From an uncultured Lachnospiraceae bacterium (GTDB lineage: Bacteria; Bacillota; Clostridia; Lachnospirales; Lachnospiraceae), in the NCBI GenBank assembly GCA_910589635.1, contig CAJUTD010000094.1:1698-8445 (forward strand): DNA of 6,748 bases, written 5' to 3'. The number at the start of each line of letters is the position of its first letter. The first letter of the stretch is position 1. The notes below the pieces were generated by a model. It did no database searches, was not told where the DNA came from, and saw only the letters and a program-made list of their open reading frames with translations. Below are positions 1 to 6,095 of the stretch, one piece after another. The translations under genes were made by a program, and so were the position numbers.

Positions 1-878
1 ATTGGGTAGTCCACCGTAATCTGAAACACTTCCCTGCCATCAAATTGCGGTTCTTCGTTTTTCAGTTTATATCTCTTCATTTCCCGTTGTGAAAATAAAT
101 CAATATGAGAAACCTTCTCCACCAAGGCCAGCATTTCATCCTCAAGATTCAGCTGCCATGCCTGCCAGTCTTTATGCAGCAGTTCCACTTGAGCCCAAAG
201 TTTCCCATTGCCCGCCAAAAGCACGGAAATCCCCACGCTCAAGGCCACCGCGCCGCCCAATAGGAGACTTCCACGCTCCCGCAAATCTAAGGCCCCTAAC
301 AGCAGCCCCAAAAATGCGAGCACAATCCCGACAAAAGAAGCCGCCCTGCCCAACATAAGCCCTGCTGTGACAAGCAGGACGGGTATTACCGCCGCTGCCA
401 GGAAACGATACTTCCAATTCCTTGTGTACGCAATCAGCATACATTGCACAAAGCCCAGCAACACAAAAACCAGCAGAACGGCAGCCCAGCCATAGCGCTC
501 CCCATCTCCAAGATACCACAGCAAATATTCTGTCCGGTAATAGGAATTCACCAGCTCTATCACTTTATTTGACATCTCTTTCATGCCTAACAGCAAAATA
601 CCCTGATATTTGACACAGACTATCGCCAATACACCGATAAAAAGAAACGTTTCGGCAACTCCCCATTTCCATCCAAACTGCATAGGCAGCGATGCAAGCG
701 CAAGAACAGCCACTATAAAAATACGCGCCTGCCAGGGAAGATATATTTTTAAGACGCTCTCTATACAGAGAGACATACCGTACAAAATAAGAAACAGGCA
801 GACCACTCCCTGTATCTTTCCAGCCCATTCTCTTGTTTCTTTCGGGATTGAATCACCCTTAACTCTTGTTTTTCCCAT
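1..878 (-). CDS. Multi-spanning membrane protein, probable N-terminal part of a transglutaminase-like (TgpA-type) enzyme; cut by window edge
   Basis: An open frame of 292 codons runs from an ATG at 878 off the left edge without a stop. The N-terminal 22 residues are charged and likely cytoplasmic. About seven hydrophobic segments follow (near 23-40, 50-66, 74-90, 129-150, 158-176, 180-197 and 204-222). The last helix leads into a soluble stretch rich in charged residues that ends with GREVFQITVDYP, where the frame leaves the window. This layout of a helix bundle followed by an extracytoplasmic beta segment matches the transglutaminase-like proteins encoded after MoxR and DUF58 genes. The Cys-His-Asp catalytic domain itself would lie beyond the window, so the enzyme assignment rests on topology and context. 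The start is 10 bases after the DUF58 stop. Its ribosome binding site, AGAGGT, is only 3 bases from the ATG, which is short. The next in-frame ATG (codon 35) would remove most of the first helix and is less likely. Confidence 0.75.
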   Translation of the reverse strand, partial: MGKTRVKGDSIPKETREWAGKIQGVVCLFLILYGMSLCIESVLKIYLPWQARIFIVAVLALASLPMQFGWKWGVAETFLFIGVLAIVCVKYQGILLLGMKEMSNKVIELVNSYYRTEYLLWYLGDGERYGWAAVLLVFVLLGFVQCMLIAYTRNWKYRFLAAAVIPVLLVTAGLMLGRAASFVGIVLAFLGLLLGALDLRERGSLLLGGAVALSVGISVLLAGNGKLWAQVELLHKDWQAWQLNLEDEMLALVEKVSHIDLFSQREMKRYKLKNEEPQFDGREVFQITVDYP

Positions 879-888
879 GTTACCTCTA

Positions 889-1980
889 CTATAACAATAA
901 CTCTAATTCCATCATTTGCTCCTTCACGGTATCCGGTTTCATCGAGGCCACCGGCTTACCATTACAGCTCAGAGCCAAGTTGTGATTTAACACAATCCAG
1001 GAAGCGTACGCTTCGCCTGGAAAAATGCTTTTATACTCTTCCGCTGACGCGCCCTTTTCCATGCGCACAGGAGAAATCTCACACCAGAAATCCAGTAAAT
1101 CTTCCACATTACGCACCGCTTTCCTGCACAACAATTCCTTGAACTGGCTATCTCGCCACACCAGGTAATGGGCACACTCCTGCGCCAGCAATTCCTGTGA
1201 AATACTGTGTACGATTTCCCAATAGGCACGCGACTCTTTCTTGCCCATTGCTGACGGCTGCCCATCCAAAAAAATTACTACATTGCAGCCTACAGGCATA
1301 CTCAACTCCGCAACAATCAGATTGTCGCTCTTTGCCGAAAGTTTCCAGTGTATGCGATTGAGACGATCGCCCTTTCGATACTCGCGCAGTTTAAAAACTT
1401 CCGAAGGGTCATCGCCGCTGACATGTGGATCATACTGCTCCCCATCTGACAGAAAAAGACGCGTGCGCATACCAACCTTAAGATTTATCTCATAGACTGC
1501 CGGAAAGACCATTACCTGTCTCTCATCCTGCACTTTGGCACACAGATGCAGAAAATTTGTCCACTCATAACAATGCACAGCTCTGCAATGCGCTTTCCAC
1601 ATGCCAAACTCCGGCTCTTTCAGCCTCCCTGAAAGTTCCGTGCTGCCCTCCGCCGAGACCTTTCCCTCCGCTTTCACCCACTGCTTCCTGCCATTTGCCA
1701 CATTCTCTACTTGAATCTTCACCCGCACCCGGGGCAGATAAATTTTACCTGGGTTCTCCACCCTGAGGCCTACAAGATAATCTCCAGTATTGACAATTGG
1801 ATAAGAATAAAAAAACAGCTCACATTTCAACTTTTGCCTGAGGTTAGAGAGCAAGAATAGAAATAAGAACGGTAATAGAATTGCCGCAAAACAAACTGTA
1901 AGCAACGCTTTGCTCCGATATAATACTGCCAAATAAAAAATTCCCGCTGTCCCCAGCACATACAGAATATTTTTCCACAT
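889..1980 (-). CDS. DUF58 membrane protein, partner of MoxR
   Basis: A 363-residue protein with two predicted membrane helices at the N-terminus (about 5-21 and 25-45), then a beta-rich segment (about 50-160), then the DUF58 domain. The DUF58 signature is clear: DDPSEVFKLREYRKGDRLN (190-208) followed by IHWKLSAKSDNLIVAE (210-225). After it comes VVIFLDGQPSAMG (234-246), which occupies the place of a VWA-like metal site. A full DxSxS would need Ser at 241, where Gln stands; Asp239 and Ser243 are kept, so metal binding may be weak or absent. DUF58 proteins are regularly encoded next to MoxR ATPases and transglutaminase-like membrane proteins, exactly as here, and are presumed MoxR targets. The start is the ATG at 1980, 21 bases after the MoxR stop; its ribosome binding site is only a weak AGG about 9 bases upstream. 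The stop TAG is 10 bases before the next start. Function beyond the family link is unknown. Confidence 0.92.
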   Translation of the reverse strand: MWKNILYVLGTAGIFYLAVLYRSKALLTVCFAAILLPFLFLFLLSNLRQKLKCELFFYSYPIVNTGDYLVGLRVENPGKIYLPRVRVKIQVENVANGRKQWVKAEGKVSAEGSTELSGRLKEPEFGMWKAHCRAVHCYEWTNFLHLCAKVQDERQVMVFPAVYEINLKVGMRTRLFLSDGEQYDPHVSGDDPSEVFKLREYRKGDRLNRIHWKLSAKSDNLIVAELSMPVGCNVVIFLDGQPSAMGKKESRAYWEIVHSISQELLAQECAHYLVWRDSQFKELLCRKAVRNVEDLLDFWCEISPVRMEKGASAEEYKSIFPGEAYASWIVLNHNLALSCNGKPVASMKPDTVKEQMMELELLL

Positions 1981-2001
1981 ATCTTCATACCTAAATCAGC
2001 C

Positions 2002-2952
2002 TTATTCACGCAGGCTCTTCGGCGCTGGTACACTCCTAAGCACATCTTCTAACACCTGTTTGACGTCCATTTGCGCCACCCTCGCTTTCGTGCTAAGTAT
2101 TATGCGGTGTGCACAAACCGTATAAAAAATGTCTTCCACGTCCTCTGGGATCACATAAGAACGCTGTCGCAGAAATGATACCGACTTTGCCATCTGTAAA
2201 ATATTAATTGTTCCCCTGGGACTGAGCCCAAGGTCAATCATGGAGTGATTCCTGGTCTTATCCGCCAACTTGCCCACATACTGATAAATTTCTTCATGTA
2301 CAAAAGTGCTGTCCGCCGCTTTCTGCATGGAAATCAACTCTTCCTGAGAGACAACCGCCTGCACCTCCTCTTTGCTTTGCACCCCCTTTAGAATATGGAT
2401 TTCTTCTTCCATCCCGGGATAACCAAGTTTCAGGCACACCATAAAGCGGTCCAGCTGCGCCTCCGGCAGCATCCATGTGCCGGCGCTGCCAAAAGGATTC
2501 TGGGTTGCAATTACAATAAATGGTGAAGGGACTTCATGGGTAACGCCGTCCACGGTAACCTTCTGCTCCTCCATAACTTCCAAAAGCGCGGACTGCGTTT
2601 TCGGCGAGGTCCTATTAATCTCGTCCGCCAAAAGCAGGTTACACATCACGCTGCCCGGCTGGTAAACAAACGTACCGCTGTCTTTCTGGTACATGGAAAA
2701 GCCGACCAGGTCTGAGGGCATAACATCCGGCGTAAACTGCACTCTGTTCTGCTTTAAGGACATGGAGCTTGCCAACGCCATAGCAAGCGTCGTCTTGCCC
2801 ACACCGGGAATATCATTCAATAGAATATGGCCTCCTGCCAGAATAGCCGCCACTGCCTTGGCGATGCAGTCGTCCTTGCCAATCACTGCCTTTTTCACTT
2901 CATTGATGATCTCAAATGCCGGGATCTGCCAAGAATTATTTTCTGTATTCAT
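2002..2952 (-). CDS. MoxR-family AAA+ ATPase
   Basis: A 316-residue cytoplasmic AAA+ ATPase of the MoxR type, the usual length. These proteins form ring-shaped chaperone-like machines that activate or assemble partner proteins, often ones with VWA-like domains. Counting from the ATG at 2952, Walker A is DIPGVGKT (47-54) and Walker B is LLLADEINR (106-114, with D110 and E111). Sensor 1 is IATQNP (148-153), LPEAQLDRF (162-170) carries the arginine-finger region, and sensor 2 is LSPRGT (243-248). The C-terminal helical lid follows. The loop after sensor 1 reads FGSAGTWM instead of the frequent IEQEGTYP form; the core catalytic residues are all present. A GTG at 2994 would give 330 residues and overlap the D gene by 17 bases, but the ATG has the better ribosome binding site. 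A DUF58 gene follows after 21 bases, the classic MoxR partner. Its position directly behind an ATPase stalk gene is the notable point. The client is unknown. Confidence 0.93.
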   Translation of the reverse strand: MNTENNSWQIPAFEIINEVKKAVIGKDDCIAKAVAAILAGGHILLNDIPGVGKTTLAMALASSMSLKQNRVQFTPDVMPSDLVGFSMYQKDSGTFVYQPGSVMCNLLLADEINRTSPKTQSALLEVMEEQKVTVDGVTHEVPSPFIVIATQNPFGSAGTWMLPEAQLDRFMVCLKLGYPGMEEEIHILKGVQSKEEVQAVVSQEELISMQKAADSTFVHEEIYQYVGKLADKTRNHSMIDLGLSPRGTINILQMAKSVSFLRQRSYVIPEDVEDIFYTVCAHRIILSTKARVAQMDVKQVLEDVLRSVPAPKSLRE

Positions 2953-2960
2953 TCTTCCGT

Positions 2961-2967
2961 CTTCCTC
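2961..2967 (-). promoter_or_regulatory. Ribosome binding site that decides the MoxR start
   Basis: GAGGAAG lies before the ATG at 2952, with the GAGGA core 10 bases away; a second GGAAG sits almost against the start. The competing upstream start is a GTG at 2994, inside the end of the D gene. It has only an AGAAAGA-like purine run touching it and would add 14 highly charged residues not expected in the family. The ATG is therefore preferred. Confidence 0.6.
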
Positions 2968-2977
2968 TGCTTCATTT

Positions 2978-3616
2978 TTAATCTCTATTTTCACTCTTTC
3001 TTTTCTGTTTCATGCGCTTAATGACTTTCAGCCTCGTAAACTCCTCCCGCTCTTTCTCCTCCAAGGCGCTCTGGATACTCTTTACCAGCGATTGATATTT
3101 GGGAATCGTGATATTCTGCAAAGCATTGGCGCGTTTCTGCGTCTTCTTGATATTATAGGCAAGGCGGTAAGCGCTGGTCTCAACCTGCGCAAGGCGGATT
3201 GTCAACTCCTTAACCTTCTGAAATTTCTCACATGCCTCATCCAAAGACATTTTGGTTCCAAAAAAGGGGTAATATGGCTTTAATGATTGCCCGCTGTATT
3301 CCACCTTCGGAATCTCCGTTCCCATGACGCTGCGCCGTTTGATAACGATAGACTCTTCCACCGGCACGCTTTTACTGAGCACCTCCACCTCATGGATTCC
3401 CATCTGGATATTCGCTTTCTGCAACGCCAGGTAAGCGCTGGTAAAAGTCTCGTCGATCTCCTTTTGAATATCCGTGGCCTGCTCAATAAGCTCCATAAGC
3501 TCACGGATTAAGATATTGCGCTTCTTGTCCATCAAATCATACCCCTGCTCAGACAATGCAAGGGAGTTCTTTGCCAGGATTAAGTTTCCTTTTGTTGGAA
3601 ATGTATTTGGATCCAT
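2978..3616 (-). CDS. ntpD: V/A-type ATPase central-stalk subunit D (complete)
   Basis: This 212-residue protein is the D subunit, the rotating central shaft that runs through the A3B3 head and couples ATP turnover to the membrane ring. Its length is typical for the family. The N-terminus MDPNTFPTKGNLILAKN matches the family opening with a P-T-K block. Residues of about 10-65 and 135-205 are long, charged, heptad-like helices that would pair as the antiparallel coiled coil of the shaft. The family signature near the C-terminal helix reads AYNIKKTQKRANALQNITIP, equivalent to the common KTxxRVNALE-xxIP block. The middle (about 75-130) is the globular part. The tail is very basic. It lies 44 bases after the phosphoesterase gene rather than directly after B. 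The stop is TAA, and the MoxR gene start follows 25 bases later. Identification is secure. Confidence 0.96.
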   Translation of the reverse strand: MDPNTFPTKGNLILAKNSLALSEQGYDLMDKKRNILIRELMELIEQATDIQKEIDETFTSAYLALQKANIQMGIHEVEVLSKSVPVEESIVIKRRSVMGTEIPKVEYSGQSLKPYYPFFGTKMSLDEACEKFQKVKELTIRLAQVETSAYRLAYNIKKTQKRANALQNITIPKYQSLVKSIQSALEEKEREEFTRLKVIKRMKQKRKSENRD

Positions 3617-3621
3617 CGCCC

Positions 3622-3627
3622 CACCTC
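3622..3627 (-). promoter_or_regulatory. Ribosome binding site of subunit D gene
   Basis: GAGGTG lies 5 bases before the ATG at 3616 and fits the anti-Shine-Dalgarno well. A second purine-rich block, GAGGAG, lies 15 bases upstream of the ATG at 3632-3637 and is too far away to be the main site. Together they support this start. Confidence 0.75.
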
Positions 3628-3660
3628 GCTACTCCTCATTATATATTTCCTCTAAAACAC

Positions 3661-4674
3661 TTATTCCCCATTATCTTCCCCGTCGACAGTTATGATTCCA
3701 TACCTTCCTGGATACATGGCGGAAAACACATGCTGGATACAGCTTTCCGTCAGCCTACCCTCCCAAGTGAAATGCAGATGCCCGCAGGCAATTGCCTTTA
3801 CAGGGCTGTCCGCATCGTATACCATGGCAAGGAATTCCTTGGTAGCCTCATTGGGCTCATAGTAACATCCCTCTCCCCACACCAATGCCCGATCCTGCCA
3901 TTCCTTTTTTGACTCTTCCAAGATGCTTGCATCCACCTTGGATTCCAAGGGAACATGGGTCAAAAGGATAATTGGCTTTCCAAGGCCTGCAATCTCCTGA
4001 AACCTTTTGAGCTGCCCTTTGGAAATCTGCTTTGTGCTATTGTTGATTCCGACAATGCATAAATCCTCAAACTCAATCAGTGAAATCCCTTTATACCCAT
4101 CTATGGATTCATGCAGTTTCTTCATATCCTTCTTATCCAAGCCCTCACAATTGTATGGGTTGTAATCGTGGTCTGCCCTGACATACAAAACAGGCGCTTT
4201 CATTTCCTCAATCCCCTGCCGCAAGGCATTAATATTGGCAGTGGATGCATAATCTATCATGTCGCCACCTAACAGAACAGCATCTGCCTGCTGCATATTA
4301 AAATAATCCGGCAGTTCCTCCCACAATTCAGATGAACTCTTTCCAGCCGCCGATTGGAATGTTTCATAGCGCGCCCGCACATTCCCCAGGCTTTCCGGCG
4401 AAATTTCATCATTCTCCACAATGATGTGCAAATCCGACATAAAAATAAATCTATAGCTATGCTTCAGTCCTGGAATATGGACGGCAAAGTTTTCTTCCGC
4501 CAACGCAAAAGTTTTCTCTTCTTCCTTAATTTTGCCTCCCTCTTCCTCCGATAACAAACCACCTAATTTACTCTCTGGAATGAAAACGGCATCTTCCCCA
4601 TTCTCTCCTGCCAATATGGCAAGCATGGCGCAAAAAAAGACGACTGCCGCTATCTGTATTGCCTTTTTTCTCAT
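3661..4674 (-). CDS. Exported or membrane-anchored calcineurin-like metallophosphoesterase
   Basis: This 337-residue protein belongs to the two-metal calcineurin-like phosphoesterase superfamily. The N-terminus has a basic MRKK followed by a hydrophobic segment (about 6-22), so it is either a signal peptide or a single anchor with the enzyme outside the membrane; no lipobox cysteine is seen. A charged, Glu-rich linker (about 42-54) follows. The catalytic motifs occur in order: SDLH (D81, H83), GGDMID (D138, D141), RADHD at 166-170 where the family normally has GNHD, THVP (H240) and GHLH (H299, H301). The Asn-to-Asp change at 168 affects a metal ligand, while His169 and Asp170 are kept. Other ligands are intact, so activity is plausible. 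The substrate is unknown: phosphoesters, nucleotides and cell-wall or lipid phosphates are all possible. The gene sits between the ATPase B and D genes with gaps of 39 and 44 bases, which implies shared expression but not a shared complex. Confidence 0.9.
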   Translation of the reverse strand: MRKKAIQIAAVVFFCAMLAILAGENGEDAVFIPESKLGGLLSEEEGGKIKEEEKTFALAEENFAVHIPGLKHSYRFIFMSDLHIIVENDEISPESLGNVRARYETFQSAAGKSSSELWEELPDYFNMQQADAVLLGGDMIDYASTANINALRQGIEEMKAPVLYVRADHDYNPYNCEGLDKKDMKKLHESIDGYKGISLIEFEDLCIVGINNSTKQISKGQLKRFQEIAGLGKPIILLTHVPLESKVDASILEESKKEWQDRALVWGEGCYYEPNEATKEFLAMVYDADSPVKAIACGHLHFTWEGRLTESCIQHVFSAMYPGRYGIITVDGEDNGE

Positions 4675-4682
4675 TACCGTCT

Positions 4683-4688
4683 CTCCTC
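4683..4688 (-). promoter_or_regulatory. Ribosome binding site of metallophosphoesterase gene
   Basis: GAGGAG lies 8 bases before the ATG at 4674, inside the 39-base gap after the subunit B stop. It supports this start, which also gives a well-formed basic plus hydrophobic N-terminus. The gap contains no visible stem-loop with a T-run and no clear promoter. Confidence 0.75.
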
Positions 4689-4713
4689 AACTCTCGCGAT
4701 AAACAACAAACAC

Positions 4714-6084
4714 TTACCCCAGATATTTCTCTAAAATCTTCGTATCAATCCGGTCTAACTCTTCCCTGGGCAGGATGTGCAAAAGACGCCAGCCAATATC
4801 TAAAGTCTCCTCAATGGTGCGGTTCTCATTCATACCCTGCGCTACAAACTCCTTCTCAAATCCAATGCCGAATTCCAGATACTTTTTGTCTGTCTGTGAC
4901 AACTCGTCTTCACCGATGACGCTCGCCAAATCACGCGCCTCGCCTACTCTGGCATAAGAAGAAAAGAGCTGGTTCGCCACATCCTGATGATCCTCGCGCG
5001 TGTACTCCTCGCCAATGCCGTCCTTCATCAGACGTGACAGCGAGGGCAGCACATTGATCGGCGGATAAACATTCTTCTGGTGCAGGGAACGTTCCAGCAC
5101 AATCTGCCCCTCTGTGATATACCCGGTCAAATCAGGAATAGGGTGCGTAATATCGTCATTGGGCATTGTCAGAATAGGAATCTGCGTGACGCTTCCCTCC
5201 CTGCCCTTTACAATTCCGGCGCGCTCATAGAGCGTTGCCAGCTCGCTGTAAAGATAACCGGGATAGCCCTTCCTGCTGGGAATTTCCCCTTTGGAAGAGG
5301 AAATCTCACGCATCGCCTCGGCATAGGAGGGCATATCCGTGAGGATTACCAGAATATGCATGTTCTTCTCGAAAGCAAGGTATTCTGCCGCCGTCAACGC
5401 CATCTTCGGCGTAATCAAACGTTCTGCCACCGGATCGTTGGAAAGGTTCAAGAACATCGTCACATGAGAACTGACACCGCTCTCCTCAAACCGCCTGCGA
5501 AAAAAATCCGCCACATCATATTTGAGCCCCATCGCTGCAAACACAATGCCGAACTCCTCCTCGGAATCTTCCCCCAGGGAAGCCTGTTCGACAATCTGCG
5601 CTGCAAGCTGGTCGTGCGGAAGACCATTGCCGGAAAAAATGGGTAGCTTCTGCCCGCGGATTAACGTTGTCAGCCCATCAATGGCAGAGATGCCGGTACG
5701 GATATAATTTCTTGGATACTCTCTGGTACAGGGATTTAGCGGAAGCCCGTTCACATCCCTCACAACTTCCGGCTCTATCCTGCCAAGCCCATCAATGGGC
5801 TCGCCCAATCCGTTAAACGTACGCCCAAGAATTTCCAGCGAAAGGCCAATTTCCATGGGATGACCGCTCAATCTGGTATGTGTATTCTGTAACGACATCT
5901 CATCCGTATTGTCGAATACCTGGATAACCGCCTTGTCCTCATCGACTGCTACAATCCTGCCCTTCTTGCGGCGCTTCCCTTCCACGATAAACTCAACCAC
6001 TTCCTCATAAGAGGCGTTTTTGACTCCCTCCAGCACAATCAGAGGGCCGTTTATGTCACTTAACCCTAAATACTCAATCGCCAT
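4714..6084 (-). CDS. ntpB: V/A-type ATPase regulatory subunit B (complete)
   Basis: A complete 456-residue protein, the usual length for the non-catalytic B subunit that alternates with A in the cytoplasmic A3B3 head. The N-terminal beta-barrel domain covers about residues 1-75. The central nucleotide-binding-like domain holds GRTFNGLGEPIDGLG (87-101) and REYPRNYIRTGISAIDGL (121-138). In place of a Walker A motif it has SGNGLPHDQLA (151-161), which lacks the GxxxxGKT lysine; this degenerate loop is normal for B subunits and separates them from A and F-type beta subunits. Further blocks are FLNLSNDPVAERL (211-223), ILTDMPSYAEAMREIS (247-262), and LPSLSRLM (346-353), where Arg351 matches the arginine finger that B supplies to the catalytic site in A. 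The C-terminal helical domain ends EKYLG. The ATG start has a perfect AGGAGG 5 bases upstream. The next gene, a phosphoesterase, follows after 39 bases. Identification is very secure. Confidence 0.98.
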   Translation of the reverse strand: MAIEYLGLSDINGPLIVLEGVKNASYEEVVEFIVEGKRRKKGRIVAVDEDKAVIQVFDNTDEMSLQNTHTRLSGHPMEIGLSLEILGRTFNGLGEPIDGLGRIEPEVVRDVNGLPLNPCTREYPRNYIRTGISAIDGLTTLIRGQKLPIFSGNGLPHDQLAAQIVEQASLGEDSEEEFGIVFAAMGLKYDVADFFRRRFEESGVSSHVTMFLNLSNDPVAERLITPKMALTAAEYLAFEKNMHILVILTDMPSYAEAMREISSSKGEIPSRKGYPGYLYSELATLYERAGIVKGREGSVTQIPILTMPNDDITHPIPDLTGYITEGQIVLERSLHQKNVYPPINVLPSLSRLMKDGIGEEYTREDHQDVANQLFSSYARVGEARDLASVIGEDELSQTDKKYLEFGIGFEKEFVAQGMNENRTIEETLDIGWRLLHILPREELDRIDTKILEKYLG

Positions 6085-6089
6085 ATCTG

Positions 6090-6095
6090 CCTCCT
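6090..6095 (-). promoter_or_regulatory. Ribosome binding site of subunit B gene, overlapping the subunit A stop codon
   Basis: The strand reads TAGGAGGCAGATATG, so a perfect AGGAGG lies 5 bases before the ATG at 6084 and shares two bases with the TAG stop of the upstream gene. The arrangement fixes the start of the B gene and suggests translational coupling of A and B, which are needed in equal amounts. Coupling is an inference. Confidence 0.85.

Noticed and set aside
172..828. Minus-strand open frames at 172-519 and 565-828 that might be separate small genes
   Set aside because: Both are out of frame with the continuous 292-codon membrane-protein frame starting at 878. Their Cys/Arg/Gly-rich translations look like off-frame readings.
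1827..2045. 72-codon minus-strand frame across the MoxR-DUF58 junction, using an ATG just before the DUF58 start
   Set aside because: It is out of frame with both neighbours and lacks family features; the DUF58 frame starting at 1980 gives the expected two-helix N-terminus.
2693..3283. 196-codon open frame on the plus strand opposite the MoxR and subunit D genes
   Set aside because: It crosses the junction of two well-supported genes on the other strand and shows no recognisable domain, so it is treated as a shadow frame.
3638..3643. TATAAT on the minus strand in the gap between the phosphoesterase and subunit D genes, a possible internal promoter
   Set aside because: The hexamer is perfect, but 17 bases upstream the sequence is GAATAA, which does not resemble TTGACA, and there is no extended -10 TG. 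An A/T-rich gap can give this by chance.
5080..5646. 188-codon open frame on the plus strand opposite the subunit B gene
   Set aside because: It lies wholly antisense to a certain gene, is rich in His, Arg and Cys, and resembles no family I recognise. It is a shadow of the B coding frame.
5786..5801. Inverted repeat of two 7-base arms around CA inside the subunit B gene
   Set aside because: It falls in conserved coding sequence for the PIDGLG block, has no T-run, and the arms are short, so it is best explained by codon content.
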